Assembly (NCBI RefSeq): GCF_023715485.1
Contig: NZ_JAMBOF010000016.1
Location: forward strand, 30,121-94,120
Direction of reading: 5' to 3'
Length of the DNA: 64,000 bases
Origin: Mesobacillus subterraneus
GTDB lineage: Bacteria; Bacillota; Bacilli; Bacillales; Cytobacillaceae
Below, one piece after another: positions 45,946 through 55,761 of the stretch (position 1 is the first letter of the stretch; each line of letters starts with the position of its first letter). Under the pieces are notes generated by a model. That model was given only the letters and a program-made list of their open reading frames with translations, did not search any database and was not told the DNA's origin. Position numbers and translations under genes: made by a program.

Positions 45946-47403
45946 TTACAGCTGCGGTTGTTGTTTATGGAATTCTGTTGCTTGCTCGAAAGCATGGGCA
46001 ACCTTATATACTGTTCTTTCATCGAAATGGCGGCCGATGATTTGCAAGCCAAGCGGCAGCCCCTTATCAAAGCCACACGGAACTGATATGGCCGGAACGC
46101 CAGCAAGGTTAACCGGAATCGTTAATATATCGTTCGCATACATCGTCAGCGGATCTCTAGTATTTTCGCCAATTTTAAACGCCGGTGTCGGCGCAGTCGG
46201 CCCGACGATCACATCGTATTGTTCAAACACTTTTTCAAAGTCCTGCTTGATCAGCGTGCGGACCTTCTGTGCTTTTTTATAATAAGCATCATAGTAACCA
46301 GAGCTAAGCGCGAAGGTACCGAGCATGATCCGGCGTTTCACTTCCTCACCGAATCCTTCAGCACGAGTCTTTTTGTACATTTCAATTAAGTTTTCAGCGT
46401 TCGGAGTACGGTAGCCATAGCGGACACCATCAAAGCGAGCCAGGTTTGCGGATGCTTCAGATGATGACAGCAGGTAATATGTAGCTAGAGCGTATTTTGA
46501 GTGCGGCAACGAGACTTCTTCCCAAGTCGCACCCTCTTTTTCCAGTACTTTCAGAGCATCAAGCACGGAGTTGCGCACTTCTTCACTTACACCCTCACCT
46601 AGATATTCCTTCGGCACAGCAATTCTTAACCCTTTTATATCGCCAGTCAAACCGCCAACATAGTCAGGGATGTCCACTTTTGCGGAAGTCGAATCCATCT
46701 CATCATATCCAGCGATTGCGTTTAATAGGAAGGCATTGTCCTCTACATTGCGCGTAATCGGTCCGATTTGATCCAATGATGAAGCAAACGCGATCAGGCC
46801 GAATCTCGATACAAGTCCATATGTAGGCTTCATCCCAACAACCCCGCAATAAGATGCTGGCTGGCGGATGGATCCACCCGTATCAGAACCGAGGGAGAAT
46901 AGCACTTCTCCAGCGGCAACGGATGCAGCGGAACCACCCGAAGAACCACCAGGAACTCGATCAAGATTCCATGGATTGAGTGTCTTTTGGAAGCCGGAGT
47001 TTTCGTTCGATGACCCCATCGCGAACTCGTCCATGTTCAGCTTGCCGATGGTCACCGTTTCAACGTGCTTCAGCTTTTGGATGACTGTCGCATCATAAAT
47101 AGGATCAAATTTTTCAAGAATCTTGCTCGCTGCAGTCGTGCGCAAGCCCTTCGTGACGATATTATCCTTGATTCCAATCGGCAGTCCATATAATTTATTC
47201 ACGGGGGCAGATTGAATAGCTTTGTCGTCCAAAGCTTTTGCCGCTGCCCTTGCGTTTTCTTCATCCAATGTTAAAAATGCCTGGACCTTGCCTTCTACCT
47301 CGCCAATCCGCTTGAACGATTCGTCGACCAGGTCGGAAACACTCAGGTCCCTTTTATGTAAAAGCTCATGAAGCTCCGAAATCTTATGTTCAAATAAACT
47401 CAT
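45946..47403 (-). CDS. gatA: Glutamyl-tRNA(Gln) amidotransferase subunit A
   Basis: 485 aa amidase-signature enzyme. The Ser-cisSer-Lys triad is visible in [21 protein letters not shown] and [15 protein letters not shown]. It releases ammonia from glutamine for GatB. It follows gatC by 11 bp with GGAGGGCC upstream and is 13 bp before gatB; the three genes form an operon. Confidence 0.97.
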   Translation of the reverse strand: MSLFEHKISELHELLHKRDLSVSDLVDESFKRIGEVEGKVQAFLTLDEENARAAAKALDDKAIQSAPVNKLYGLPIGIKDNIVTKGLRTTAASKILEKFDPIYDATVIQKLKHVETVTIGKLNMDEFAMGSSNENSGFQKTLNPWNLDRVPGGSSGGSAASVAAGEVLFSLGSDTGGSIRQPASYCGVVGMKPTYGLVSRFGLIAFASSLDQIGPITRNVEDNAFLLNAIAGYDEMDSTSAKVDIPDYVGGLTGDIKGLRIAVPKEYLGEGVSEEVRNSVLDALKVLEKEGATWEEVSLPHSKYALATYYLLSSSEASANLARFDGVRYGYRTPNAENLIEMYKKTRAEGFGEEVKRRIMLGTFALSSGYYDAYYKKAQKVRTLIKQDFEKVFEQYDVIVGPTAPTPAFKIGENTRDPLTMYANDILTIPVNLAGVPAISVPCGFDKGLPLGLQIIGRHFDERTVYKVAHAFEQATEFHKQQPQL

Positions 47404-47414
47404 CTCAGGCCCTC

Positions 47415-47705
47415 CTACTCCATAATTCCTGGCACTTTGATCTGCCCATCCTGGTGCTCAGGCGCATTCTTCAATACTTCCTCACGCGGCAGACCTTGCT
47501 GGGCACGATCCTCACGCATAACATTCTTTATTTCAAGCACATGTGCAGTCGGCTCCACATTATCCGTATCCAGCTCATTAAGCTGCTCTGCAAACGTGAT
47601 GATTTTATCCAGCTGATTCGTCAGCATTTCTGCCTCTTCTTCCGTAATTGCCAATCTCGCCAGGTGCGCCACATGCTTCACCTGATCCTCCGAAATCCTT
47701 GACAT
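47415..47705 (-). CDS. gatC: Glutamyl-tRNA(Gln) amidotransferase subunit C
   Basis: 96 aa. [20 protein letters not shown] and [20 protein letters not shown] are typical of GatC; the C-terminal tail ([20 protein letters not shown]) is complete. It stabilises the GatA-GatB interaction. First gene of the operon, with an AATGGAGGTGC ribosome binding site. Confidence 0.96.
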   Translation of the reverse strand: MSRISEDQVKHVAHLARLAITEEEAEMLTNQLDKIITFAEQLNELDTDNVEPTAHVLEIKNVMREDRAQQGLPREEVLKNAPEHQDGQIKVPGIME

Positions 47706-47885
47706 AAAAGCACCTCCATTGTAAATCGTCAGACAATAATAATACTGATCATAGCAAAGTTTTACACTTTAAAGCAATACACGCCTTGCCATTTGTACCA
47801 TTTTAACATGAGTGGCGAAGGATCGCAGGAAAGAACGAAACTTTAATCGAATAAATAGTTATAACCGTTTTAGGGAGGGATCATT

Positions 47886-48284
47886 TTGAAAAAGGCATTA
47901 GTGACGCTTAGCATCTTTTTATTAACCGCGTGCGGCGACCCTTCTCCGCTAAAATCCAATATCGAGGTAAAAATAAACGAACTGTTCGATACTAAATTTG
48001 GAGTCATTGATCAGGTGTATATTCATTCAGGAGAGAAAACACTAACTGTGTTGAATCCTGATGAATTTCTCGGTTATCTTGAAGGTGCTGAAAAAGTCGA
48101 AAGCGAAGAGAATCCATCCCAAATGAGCATAACCTTAAAAACATCAGACGGGATGAAGGAATACAGTAAAGAACAAACTTCAGAGAAACTGAGTTTTGAC
48201 CCTAATCAAAACGTGATTTGCAATGAAGAATCATGTTATAAAGCTTCAGAAGAATTTACCGACCTTATTAAATCGCTTAAGTAA
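47886..48284 (+). CDS. Small lipoprotein of unknown function
   Basis: 132 aa from a TTG with GGGAGGGATCATT upstream. Signal peptide KKALVTLSIFLLTAC with lipobox LTAC (Cys 16), then an acidic domain (IEVKINELFDTKFGVIDQVY, ITLKTSDGMKEYSKEQTSEK) and a C-terminal Cys pair (VICNEESCYKASEEF). I do not recognise the family. It overlaps the start region of the small protein at 48304 and probably shares its transcript. Confidence 0.75.
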   Translation: MKKALVTLSIFLLTACGDPSPLKSNIEVKINELFDTKFGVIDQVYIHSGEKTLTVLNPDEFLGYLEGAEKVESEENPSQMSITLKTSDGMKEYSKEQTSEKLSFDPNQNVICNEESCYKASEEFTDLIKSLK

Positions 48285-48303
48285 ACTAAGAGGAGAGAGT
48301 CCT

Positions 48304-48591
48304 ATACTTAATTTCATCTTTGACTTCATCGGAGACTTATTTGGTAGTTCAGCCCATAGTAATACCTTGAATACACAAAAAATTGACCGAAATATCGATA
48401 AGCTGAAACAGTACGAATGGTTCAAAGATATATACGAGGATGAGATGTACCGCCGTTTATTTTTTGTGAATAGGCATGTTAGAGCTTATTTGGAAAGCTC
48501 ACTTCGAGTGAACAGGATGATTCGTAATGAAGATGCTCAGCAGCGTTTTTTGCGATTATTAGACAAGCAGATAAAAAGAGCGACCCGCTAA
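48304..48591 (+). CDS. Small protein, paralog of the product at 40444, with a possible ATA start
   Basis: About 95 aa. The frame is open from an ATG at 48223 inside the lipoprotein gene, but the only good ribosome binding site (AAGAGGAGAGAG, 48288-48299) leads to ATA at 48304, where homology with the protein at 40444 also begins (ILNFIFDFIGDL). The shared core is QYEWFKDIYEDEMYRRLF. Either the ATA is used as a rare start or the original ATG has mutated. The N-terminal part is hydrophobic, the rest charged. Function unknown. Confidence 0.6.
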   Translation: MLNFIFDFIGDLFGSSAHSNTLNTQKIDRNIDKLKQYEWFKDIYEDEMYRRLFFVNRHVRAYLESSLRVNRMIRNEDAQQRFLRLLDKQIKRATR

Positions 48592-48600
48592 CGGCCGCTC
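48575..48600 (-). terminator. Terminator of the yueI-like gene
   Basis: GAGCGGCC pairs with GGGTCGCTC with one bulge; TTTTT follows on the minus strand. Confidence 0.6.
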
Positions 48601-48610
48601 ATGCTCACAT

Positions 48611-49045
48611 TTATCTCCTGAACAACTTCGAAAAGAACCCCTTCTTCTCCTTAGCCGGTTGTGCAACCGGGCTTATTTTTTTCGAAAGATAGATATCTTC
48701 TTTGTCAATTGCATGATCATGCGCCAAAACGAGTCCCAGCTCAGAGTCATACTCCTTGTTCGTGACAATCGTAAATTCGATGTCTCTTTTTTCCGCTGCT
48801 TTAATGTATTTGGATAAATAGGTATATGATATATTGCCATTTAAAAAGAGGTGGGCCTGGGGATTTTCGTCCATGAGCTGCTCAATTTGCGGTTCGACAC
48901 CTTTTTTCATCACCTGCGCCTGAGTAAGTGCGATCACTACCCTCTCGCGCAACGTTGTAAGGAATCTCCTTCTTTCATCCGGCTTCGTCTGCTTTGCTCC
49001 ATGGATTCCCTGCTGCAAATAATCATCTATTTTGTTGTTGCTCAT
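48611..49045 (-). CDS. yueI: YueI-family protein (DUF1694)
   Basis: 144 aa, soluble. IDDYLQQGIHGAKQTKPDER and FLTTLRERVVIALTQAQVMK are highly typical of YueI, as is the central HLFLNGNISYTYLSKYIKAA; the basic end KKGFFSKLFRR is common. It is described as a ribosomal-protein-eL30-like fold; the function is not established. The ribosome binding site GGGAGGTGATTGG is excellent. Confidence 0.9.
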   Translation of the reverse strand: MSNNKIDDYLQQGIHGAKQTKPDERRRFLTTLRERVVIALTQAQVMKKGVEPQIEQLMDENPQAHLFLNGNISYTYLSKYIKAAEKRDIEFTIVTNKEYDSELGLVLAHDHAIDKEDIYLSKKISPVAQPAKEKKGFFSKLFRR

Positions 49046-49130
49046 CCAATCACCTCCCTAAATCCATTACTACTATGTATGAATCTACCCAAAAGACTGT
49101 GCTAATTTAAGGTTAACCTATTTTAGACAA

Positions 49131-49260
49131 AAAAACCTCCTCTTCAAACCGAAGAGAAGGCCAAAAATAGGAGAATGCAAGGTGAAAAATCAACATCAAC
49201 TATGGTAAACCCCCGCCCGGGCCGAAAGGCTTAGGCGGAGAGACAACCCTTAACTGGGTT
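49131..49260 (-). terminator. Terminator of aceA, with two extra stems before it
   Basis: On the minus strand CTCTTC pairs with GAAGAG within a longer stem, followed by TTTTTT (49131-49136). Between it and the aceA stop lie two further stems, CCGCC..GGCGG at 49213-49237 and AACCC..GGGTT at 49245-49260. Confidence 0.65.
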
Positions 49261-49262
49261 CA

Positions 49263-50543
49263 TCAAGAAGCTGTGAATTGAGCTTCTTCTGTTGAACCTT
49301 TTAGCGCAGTAGTAGAGGACGTTCCTCCGGAGATGACCATTGATACTTCATCGAAATAGCCTGTTCCGACTTCGCGCTGGTGCCTTGTTGCAGTGTAGCC
49401 ATACTGTTCGCTTGCGAACTCCGCTTCCTGTAATTCAGAGTAAGCAGCCATACCGCGCTCTTTATAGCCGCGAGCCAGTTCGAACATGCCGTGGTTCAAG
49501 GCATGGAAGCCAGCAAGTGTGACGAACTGGAACTTGTAGCCCATTTTGCCAAGCTCGACCTGGAACTTTGCGATCGTTTTGTCATCCAGCTTCTTTTTCC
49601 AGTTGAATGATGGCGAGCAGTTGTAAGCAAGCAGCTTTCCAGGATACTTCGCATGGATTGCTTCAGCAAAGCGGCGCGCTTCATCCAGATCCGGCTCGGA
49701 TGTTTCACACCAAACCAGGTCAGCATATGGAGCATAAGCCAAGCCACGGGCAATCGCCTGGTCAAGACCTGGTTTCACGCGGAAGAATCCCTCAGGAGTT
49801 CTTTCGCCCGTGATGAAAGGAGCATCATAAGGATCCACATCGCTCGTGATCAAATCCGCTGCATTCGCATCCGTACGGGCAACAATCAGGGTTGGCGTGC
49901 CCATTACGTCAGCTGCAAGGCGTGCTGCAATCAGGTTGCGTACAGCGGTTTGCGTTGGAAGAAGAACCTTACCGCCAAGGTGTCCGCACTTCTTCTCAGA
50001 GGAAAGTTGATCTTCAAAGTGGACGCCTGCCGCGCCAGCTTCGATCATGCCCTTCATCAGCTCGAATACGTTCAGCTGACCGCCAAAACCGGCCTCAGCG
50101 TCAGCGACGATCGGTGCGAACCAATCGATTGAGTTGTCGCCCTCAGAATGAGTAATCTGGTCCGCTCTCTGAAGAGCCTGATTGATTCGCTTCACAACTG
50201 CAGGAACACTGTTCGCAGGATACAAGCTCTGGTCTGGATACATGTTTCCGGAGAGGTTCGCATCAGCCGCAACCTGCCAGCCGCTCAAGTAGATCGCCTT
50301 CAGGCCTGCTTTTACCTGCTGGACTGCCTGGTTTCCTGTCAATGCGCCAAGGGCGTTGACGAAATCTTCTTCATGCACAAGCTTCCACAGCTTTTCCGCG
50401 CCACGGCGGGCAAGTGTATATTCAATATCGATTGATCCGCGCAGTTTAATGACCTCTTCCGCCGTATACGTCCTTTCCACTCCAGCCCATCTGCTATCCA
50501 ATTCCCAGCTTTCCTGCAATTGCTTTACACGATCTTGTGTCAT
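49263..50543 (-). CDS. aceA: Isocitrate lyase
   Basis: 426 aa. The catalytic KKCGHLGGK (Cys nucleophile) and the metal/substrate motifs [11 protein letters not shown] and VEDQ-like [11 protein letters not shown] are present. It splits isocitrate to glyoxylate and succinate. It lies 53 bp downstream of aceB in the same direction with an AGGAGGAAC ribosome binding site, so aceB-aceA form a glyoxylate-shunt operon, which lets the cell grow on acetate or fatty acids. B. subtilis itself lacks this pathway; many other Bacillaceae carry it. Confidence 0.97.
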   Translation of the reverse strand: MTQDRVKQLQESWELDSRWAGVERTYTAEEVIKLRGSIDIEYTLARRGAEKLWKLVHEEDFVNALGALTGNQAVQQVKAGLKAIYLSGWQVAADANLSGNMYPDQSLYPANSVPAVVKRINQALQRADQITHSEGDNSIDWFAPIVADAEAGFGGQLNVFELMKGMIEAGAAGVHFEDQLSSEKKCGHLGGKVLLPTQTAVRNLIAARLAADVMGTPTLIVARTDANAADLITSDVDPYDAPFITGERTPEGFFRVKPGLDQAIARGLAYAPYADLVWCETSEPDLDEARRFAEAIHAKYPGKLLAYNCSPSFNWKKKLDDKTIAKFQVELGKMGYKFQFVTLAGFHALNHGMFELARGYKERGMAAYSELQEAEFASEQYGYTATRHQREVGTGYFDEVSMVISGGTSSTTALKGSTEEAQFTAS

Positions 50544-50596
50544 TATCTGTTCCTCCTAATGTTTGGTTTTTAATAAACTTTTAAACTATCAATCTA

Positions 50597-52192
50597 TTAA
50601 GCCAGCGCTCGATAACCTGGCAATGTTAGAAACTCAACAAATTCATCATTTAAAATTAGTTCATCGAACAACTCTACCGCCTGATTGAAGCTACCTTTTT
50701 CAAAAGCTGGTTCGCCGACTTCTTGCTTGATTTTCTCAAGTTCCTCTTCTTTTAGCTGCTGATACATTTCAACAGTGACTTTGCGGCCATCATCGAGAAC
50801 GCCTTTCTCATGACGGATCCACTGCCACAGCTGGGCACGTGAAATTTCCGCTGTTGCAGCATCCTCCATCAGGTTATGGATTGGAGCAGCGCCGCGGCCA
50901 TTCAGCCAGGAAGCAACGTACTGGATGCCGACATTGATGTTCATCCGTACGCCAGCTTCTGTTATAGTCCCTTCTGGTACAGCCAGCAGGTCTTCACCTT
51001 TTACCTCGATATCCAACTGTTTACCTGAATTGATTTGGTTTGGTTCTGGCATTTCCTGGTTGAATGCTTCAAGTGCAACAGGCACCAATCCTGGGTGTGC
51101 TACCCATGTCCCATCATGTCCATCGCGTGCTTCACGCTCTTTATCGGCCCGCACTTTTGCGAAGGCTTCATCGTTTGCCACAGGGTCATTTTTGATCGGA
51201 ATCTGCGCGGCCATCCCGCCCATTGCCGGTGCTTTGCGGCGGTGGCAAGTCTGGATTGTCAGCAGCGAGTATGATCTCATGAACGGAACCGTCATCGTCA
51301 CCTGCGAACGATCCGGTAAAATCACATCATCTTGGCTGCGAAGTTTTTTCAAATAGCTGAAGATATAATCCCATCTGCCGCAATTTAGACCGGCAGAGTG
51401 CTCTTTCAGTTCATATAGAATTTCATTCATTTCGAATGAAGCAAGAATCGTTTCAATCAAAACAGTTGCTTTAATCGTTCCCTGTGGAATTGCTAGTTCA
51501 TCCTGTGCAAAAACGAACACATCATTCCAAAGGCGTGCTTCGAGGTGGCTCTCCATTTTCGGAAGATAAAAGTATGGTCCTGTTCCTTGCTCCACAAGTT
51601 TGTTCGCGTTATGGAAAAAGTACATCGCGAAATCGAATAAGCTTCCTGAAATCGGTTTGCCATCGAGCAATACATGCTTTTCTTCTAGGTGCCAGCCTCT
51701 TGGGCGAACCATTAAAACAGCCGTTTCTTCCCTAAGTTCGTATTTTTTTCCGTTTGGATTTTCAAATGAAATCGTCCGGTTGACCGCATCTCTTAAATTG
51801 ATCTGCCCGCCTACGATGCTTTCCCATGTCGGTGATGTTGAATCTTCACAGTCAGCCATGAAAACCTTCGCTCCGGAATTAAGCGCATTGATGATCATCT
51901 TCCTGTCAGTCGGACCAGTGATCTCCACTCGTCGATCCTGCAGGTCTTTGGGAAGCGGTGCGATCGTCCAGTCACTCTCACGGATGTGCTTCGTCTCCGG
52001 CAAGAAACCAGGCAGCTTCCCTGCATTGATTTCCTCCTGGCGCTTTTCACGTGCTGCCAGCAATTCTACCCTGCGTTTTCCGAAGCGCCTTTCAAGCTGT
52101 TCTACAAAGTTTAAAGCCTCAGGTGTCAAAATTTCTTCGTATCCAGTTTTCATGCTGCCCACTATTTCAATTCCTGTAGTTTGTGTCGACAT
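50597..52192 (-). CDS. aceB: Malate synthase A
   Basis: 531 aa. Catalytic and signature regions are visible: [54 protein letters not shown] and [16 protein letters not shown]. It condenses glyoxylate with acetyl-CoA. First gene of the aceBA operon with a recognisable SigA promoter 50-80 bp upstream; GGGGTGAAGACAG serves as ribosome binding site. Confidence 0.97.
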   Translation of the reverse strand: MSTQTTGIEIVGSMKTGYEEILTPEALNFVEQLERRFGKRRVELLAAREKRQEEINAGKLPGFLPETKHIRESDWTIAPLPKDLQDRRVEITGPTDRKMIINALNSGAKVFMADCEDSTSPTWESIVGGQINLRDAVNRTISFENPNGKKYELREETAVLMVRPRGWHLEEKHVLLDGKPISGSLFDFAMYFFHNANKLVEQGTGPYFYLPKMESHLEARLWNDVFVFAQDELAIPQGTIKATVLIETILASFEMNEILYELKEHSAGLNCGRWDYIFSYLKKLRSQDDVILPDRSQVTMTVPFMRSYSLLTIQTCHRRKAPAMGGMAAQIPIKNDPVANDEAFAKVRADKEREARDGHDGTWVAHPGLVPVALEAFNQEMPEPNQINSGKQLDIEVKGEDLLAVPEGTITEAGVRMNINVGIQYVASWLNGRGAAPIHNLMEDAATAEISRAQLWQWIRHEKGVLDDGRKVTVEMYQQLKEEELEKIKQEVGEPAFEKGSFNQAVELFDELILNDEFVEFLTLPGYRALA

Positions 52193-52243
52193 AAACTGTC
52201 TTCACCCCTTTGTTATAGTACAGTATCAATAACTCTAATATGT

Positions 52244-52271
52244 ATTATATAACAGAGATTTTAGATTGCAA
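52244..52271 (-). promoter_or_regulatory. SigA-type promoter of aceBA
   Basis: On the minus strand TTGCAA and TATAAT with a 16-bp spacer, 52 bp before the aceB start. Confidence 0.6.
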
Positions 52272-52473
52272 CTGATTTGCTAAATTTTTCTGAAAAATTT
52301 TTAAGATTGAGGAATTTGCCCTAGACACAAAGAGACCATCTTTCAGGATAAAAAGAGTCTGGAGGTTCGGTATATCAAGGTTTAGAGTTTTGATATTTTC
52401 TTCATGTACAGCCAAATCTTTAAGGTGGAAAAGAACTACCGAGAACAAGGTATTGTATCCAAGTGTCATTTTG

Positions 52474-53275
52474 AAAGCCTCTGCTTTTACCCAAACTGAT
52501 GTTCCCTTGCTAAAACGGTAAATGGAAACACTCTGCTTTTACCCAAATTGCAGTTCCTTTGCAAAAACGGTAAATGGAAATACTCTGCTTTTACCCAAAT
52601 TGCAGTCCCTTTGAAAAAACGGTAAAAGGAAACACTCTGCTTTTACCCAAATTGCAGTTCCCTTGCCAAAACGGTAAAAGGAAACCTTCTGCTCTTACCC
52701 AAATTGCAGTTCCCTTGCCAAAACGGTAAAAGGAAACCTTCTGCTTTTACCCAAATTGCAGTTCCCTTGCCAAAACGGTAAATGGAATGCCTCTGCTTTT
52801 ACCCAAATTGCAGTTCCCTTGCTAAAACGGTAAAAGGAAATACTCTGCTTTTACCCAAATTGCAATTCCCTTGCCAAAACGGTAAAAGGAAACCTTCTGC
52901 TTTTACCCAAATTGCAGTTCTTTTGCCAAAACGGTAAAAGGAAACCTTCTGCTTTTACCCAAATTGCAGTTCCTTTGCAAAAAAGGTAAAAGGAATGCCT
53001 TTGCTTTTACCCAAATTGCAGTTCCTTTGCAAAAACGGTAAATGGAAACACTCTGCTTTTACCCAAATTGCTGTTCCTTTGCAAAAACGGTAAATGGAAA
53101 CACTCTGCTTTTATCCAAATTGCAGTTCCCTTGCCAAAACGGTAAATGGAATGCCTCTGCTTTTACCCAAATTGCAGTTCCCTTGCCAAAACGGTAAAAG
53201 GAAACCTTCTGCTTTTACCCAAATTGCAGTTCTTTTGCCAAAACGGTAAAAGGAACGTCTCTGCTTTGGCAAAAG
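52474..53275. repeat. 52-bp tandem repeat array (15 full units plus a partial one)
   Basis: The word CTTTTAC (with one CTCTTAC and one CTTTTAT) recurs exactly every 52 bp from 52484 to 53212, with a truncated unit at 53264. The unit is CTCTGCTTTTACCCAAATTG, then CAGTTCCCTTGCCAAAACGG, then TAAAAGGAAACC (or TAAATGGAAACA). Adjacent units can pair through GGTAAAAG and CTTTTACC (8-bp stem, 11-nt loop). The sequence between the array and the aceB promoter (52272-52473) shows nothing clear. The core is shared with the array at 8969-9572. Confidence 0.97.
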
Positions 53276-53302
53276 TAACTTCATCCAAAATTGATCACAC
53301 AC

Positions 53303-53334
53303 AAAAAATCCCCTTCTCAAAACGAGAAGGGGAT
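53303..53334 (-). terminator. Terminator of pruA
   Basis: ATCCCCTTCTC pairs perfectly with GAGAAGGGGAT, loop AAAAC-type, then TTTTTT on the minus strand. Confidence 0.9.
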
Positions 53335-53346
53335 TCCAAGTCTGTA

Positions 53347-54894
53347 TTAGTACATTTCAGAAGTAGTCTTAGCTTGCATGTGAAGAAGCAGATAGTCTGG
53401 TCCGCCAGCTTTTGAATCTGTTCCTGACATGTTGAAGCCGCCGAATGGCTGGTAACCAACGATTGCGCCTGTGCAGCCGCGGTTGAAGTAAAGGTTTCCG
53501 ACATGGAAATCTTCACGGGCTTTCTGGATGTTTTCGCGGTTTCTTGTGATAACCGCTCCAGTCAGGCCGTATTCAGTGTTGTTCGCGATTTCAAGCGCGT
53601 GGTCAAAGTCCTTCGCTTTTGCGAAAGCAACAACTGGTCCGAAGATTTCTTCCTGCATGATTCTTGCATTCGGATCAAGGTCAGCGAAGATTGTTGGCTT
53701 GATGAAGTAGCCTTTTGAGCTGTCTCCTTCGCCGCCAGTCATCAAACGGCCTTCTTCCTTGCCGATTTCGATGTAGCTCATGATCTTGTCGAACGCACCC
53801 TTGTCATTTACAGGGCCCATGAATGTGCTTTGATCTGTTGGATCATCAAGCTTAAGCTCGTTTGTAAGCTCCACTACGCGGTTAAGAACCTGGTCATATA
53901 CATCCTCAACGATGACTGCACGTGAGCATGCAGAACACTTTTGTCCTGAGAAGCCGAAAGCAGAAGCCGTGATCGCTTGAGCAGCTAATTCAAGATCAGC
54001 ATCTTTGTCGACAACCATCGTGTCTTTTCCGCCCATTTCAGCGATGACGCGCTTAAGCCAGATTTGGCCTTCGCTTAATTTTGAAGCGCGCTCGTAAATG
54101 CGCAGACCCACATCACGTGAACCTGTGAAGCTTACGAAGCGAGTGTCTTTATGGTCAACAAGGTAGTCGCCCACTTCAGCGCCGCTTCCTGGCACGAAGT
54201 TAAGAACGCCAGCAGGAAGACCTGCTTCTTCCATCACTTCAACAAACTTAGCAGCAACTACAGGAGTTGTAGAAGCCGGCTTTAGTAGAACTGTGTTACC
54301 AGTAACGATTGCTGCTACAGTTGTACCAGCCATGATCGCTAATGGGAAGTTCCATGGTGAAATAACGATTCCCACTCCAAGAGGAATGTAATCATAACGG
54401 TTATATTCATTTGGACGGCTGTTTACTGGCATACCGTCTTTGATTTTTAGCATTTGGCGGGCATAGTACTCAAGGAAGTCGATTGCTTCAGCTGTATCAG
54501 CATCTGCCTCGTTCCATGGCTTACCTGCTTCTTTTGTTAAAAGTGCTGAGAACTCATGCTTGCGGCGGCGAATGATCGCAGCAGCCTTGAATAAAACGTC
54601 TGCACGTGTTTCAGGCTTCACTTTTTTCCAAGTCTTGAACGCTTCCACTGCAGCCTGCATAGCCTTTTCAGCAAGGTCGCGGTTTGCTTTGGAAACGCGT
54701 CCAATAACTTCTTCAGTATTGGATGGGTTGTAAGATACAATCTTGTCTTCAGTCGAGATTCTCTCTCCGCCAATCACCAAGTCGTAATCCTGGCCGAGAT
54801 AGCCTTCTACTGTCTTCAAACCTGTCAGGTATCCTTCACGGTGTTCCTCATCTTTAAAATTCGTGAAAGGCTCGTGTTTGTATGGCTGAACCAT
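53347..54894 (-). CDS. pruA: 1-pyrroline-5-carboxylate dehydrogenase (RocA/PruA)
   Basis: 515 aa aldehyde dehydrogenase of the RocA class. The catalytic Cys is in [13 protein letters not shown] and the general base Glu in [13 protein letters not shown]; the NAD motif [13 protein letters not shown] is complete. It oxidises P5C (from proline or arginine) to glutamate with NAD+. The start has AGGAGGGGATAGGA upstream. It is monocistronic between a terminator and a lipoprotein gene. Confidence 0.96.
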   Translation of the reverse strand: MVQPYKHEPFTNFKDEEHREGYLTGLKTVEGYLGQDYDLVIGGERISTEDKIVSYNPSNTEEVIGRVSKANRDLAEKAMQAAVEAFKTWKKVKPETRADVLFKAAAIIRRRKHEFSALLTKEAGKPWNEADADTAEAIDFLEYYARQMLKIKDGMPVNSRPNEYNRYDYIPLGVGIVISPWNFPLAIMAGTTVAAIVTGNTVLLKPASTTPVVAAKFVEVMEEAGLPAGVLNFVPGSGAEVGDYLVDHKDTRFVSFTGSRDVGLRIYERASKLSEGQIWLKRVIAEMGGKDTMVVDKDADLELAAQAITASAFGFSGQKCSACSRAVIVEDVYDQVLNRVVELTNELKLDDPTDQSTFMGPVNDKGAFDKIMSYIEIGKEEGRLMTGGEGDSSKGYFIKPTIFADLDPNARIMQEEIFGPVVAFAKAKDFDHALEIANNTEYGLTGAVITRNRENIQKAREDFHVGNLYFNRGCTGAIVGYQPFGGFNMSGTDSKAGGPDYLLLHMQAKTTSEMY

Positions 54895-55058
54895 TCCTAT
54901 CCCCTCCTATGTATTAAAACGTTTACATCCTTACCCATTCTATCATGAGAGTCTCAAAGTGTTCAATGGCAACGTACTAGCAAGTATTGGATTGAGAATT
55001 TTCTTATTTTTCAGTATGGAAATGTTGTATTTCCACTCTTTTTTACCTTGTCTATAAA

Positions 55059-55538
55059 TCACTTCAGTTTCTGTTCTGCTTCGGCTTCGGCTTCTTCAAT
55101 TAATTCGCTGATTACCTTGTCTGGATGATCAAGTGCTTTCCTTCCTGCAAGGTAAGGGAACAGATTTTTAATATCCTCTGCATAAAGACTTCCGTCTCTT
55201 GGCAGCGTATGACTTATCACTTCAAATGAATCTTTGCTTTGGTCAATCTTCAGTACCATCGGAACGGACATGCCTGTGCCCTGCTCAATTCCAGTGCCTT
55301 CTTTGTAGTATTCCTGGATGAGTGCCCATAAGTAAAGTTCACCTTTGTTTTCATCCGACCCCAGTATTTCATAGGCACTGAAAATCTCTCCGCCAAAATT
55401 GGGTGACATCACTTCCTGGCGGATGTACCTTTCAATCTCCTGTTTATCTTTTTCTGTGACAGCGATTGATCCAGATTGCGAACAACCTGCCAATAATAAA
55501 ATGAGAAGCATACCTCCTAAGGACCATAGCCGCAACAT
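55059..55538 (-). CDS. Lipoprotein of unknown function
   Basis: 159 aa with lipobox LAGC (Cys 19) after a hydrophobic leader (LRLWSLGGMLLILLLAGCSQ). The extracytoplasmic part contains QEIERYIRQEVMSPNFGGEI and a Glu-rich coiled C-terminus (LIEEAEAEAEQKLK). A strong AAGGGGGGAATCA ribosome binding site precedes the ATG. Similar small lipoproteins are common in Bacillus; no function is established that I know of. Confidence 0.75.
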   Translation of the reverse strand: MLRLWSLGGMLLILLLAGCSQSGSIAVTEKDKQEIERYIRQEVMSPNFGGEIFSAYEILGSDENKGELYLWALIQEYYKEGTGIEQGTGMSVPMVLKIDQSKDSFEVISHTLPRDGSLYAEDIKNLFPYLAGRKALDHPDKVISELIEEAEAEAEQKLK

Positions 55539-55727
55539 TGATTCCCCCTTAAACCAATTTTCTAATTAAGACGATTCGTAAAGACTGTTAGATACAGTCT
55601 TAAGCATTAAATTATGGCAATAGATTTAAACACGCAAACCGCTTAGAGACCGTAATCCAGATTTCCTCGTCACTTCAGGCACATATTCTTATGCTAAAAA
55701 TGGTTCCATCTCTCCAGCAGCAATAAA

Positions 55728-55761
55728 AAAAGCAAAGAGCCGCTCGGCTCTTTGCTTTTTT
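55728..55761. terminator. Bidirectional terminator of the pcrB-pcrA-ligA-camS operon
   Basis: AAAGCAAAGAGCC pairs with GGCTCTTTGCTTT, 4-nt loop, T-runs on both strands. It overlaps the last codons of camS by 2 bp. Confidence 0.9.

Noticed and set aside
44505..46106. gatB starting at 46106
   Set aside because: The extra 58 residues overlap the gatA 3' end and are not part of GatB; the ATG at 45932 has the ribosome binding site.
49205..49262. Riboswitch or T-box after aceA
   Set aside because: The two stems lie between a stop codon and a terminator, at the 3' end of the transcript, and no known riboswitch core is visible.
52245..52469. 74-aa minus-strand ORF upstream of aceB
   Set aside because: It covers the aceB promoter, lacks a ribosome binding site, and its start lies at the edge of the repeat array. 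Some Leu-rich segments look protein-like, so a decayed gene is possible but not supported.
53111..53415. ORFs inside the second 52-bp array
   Set aside because: They arise from the repeat itself; the 52-bp period rotates the frame, so no conserved protein repeat can result.
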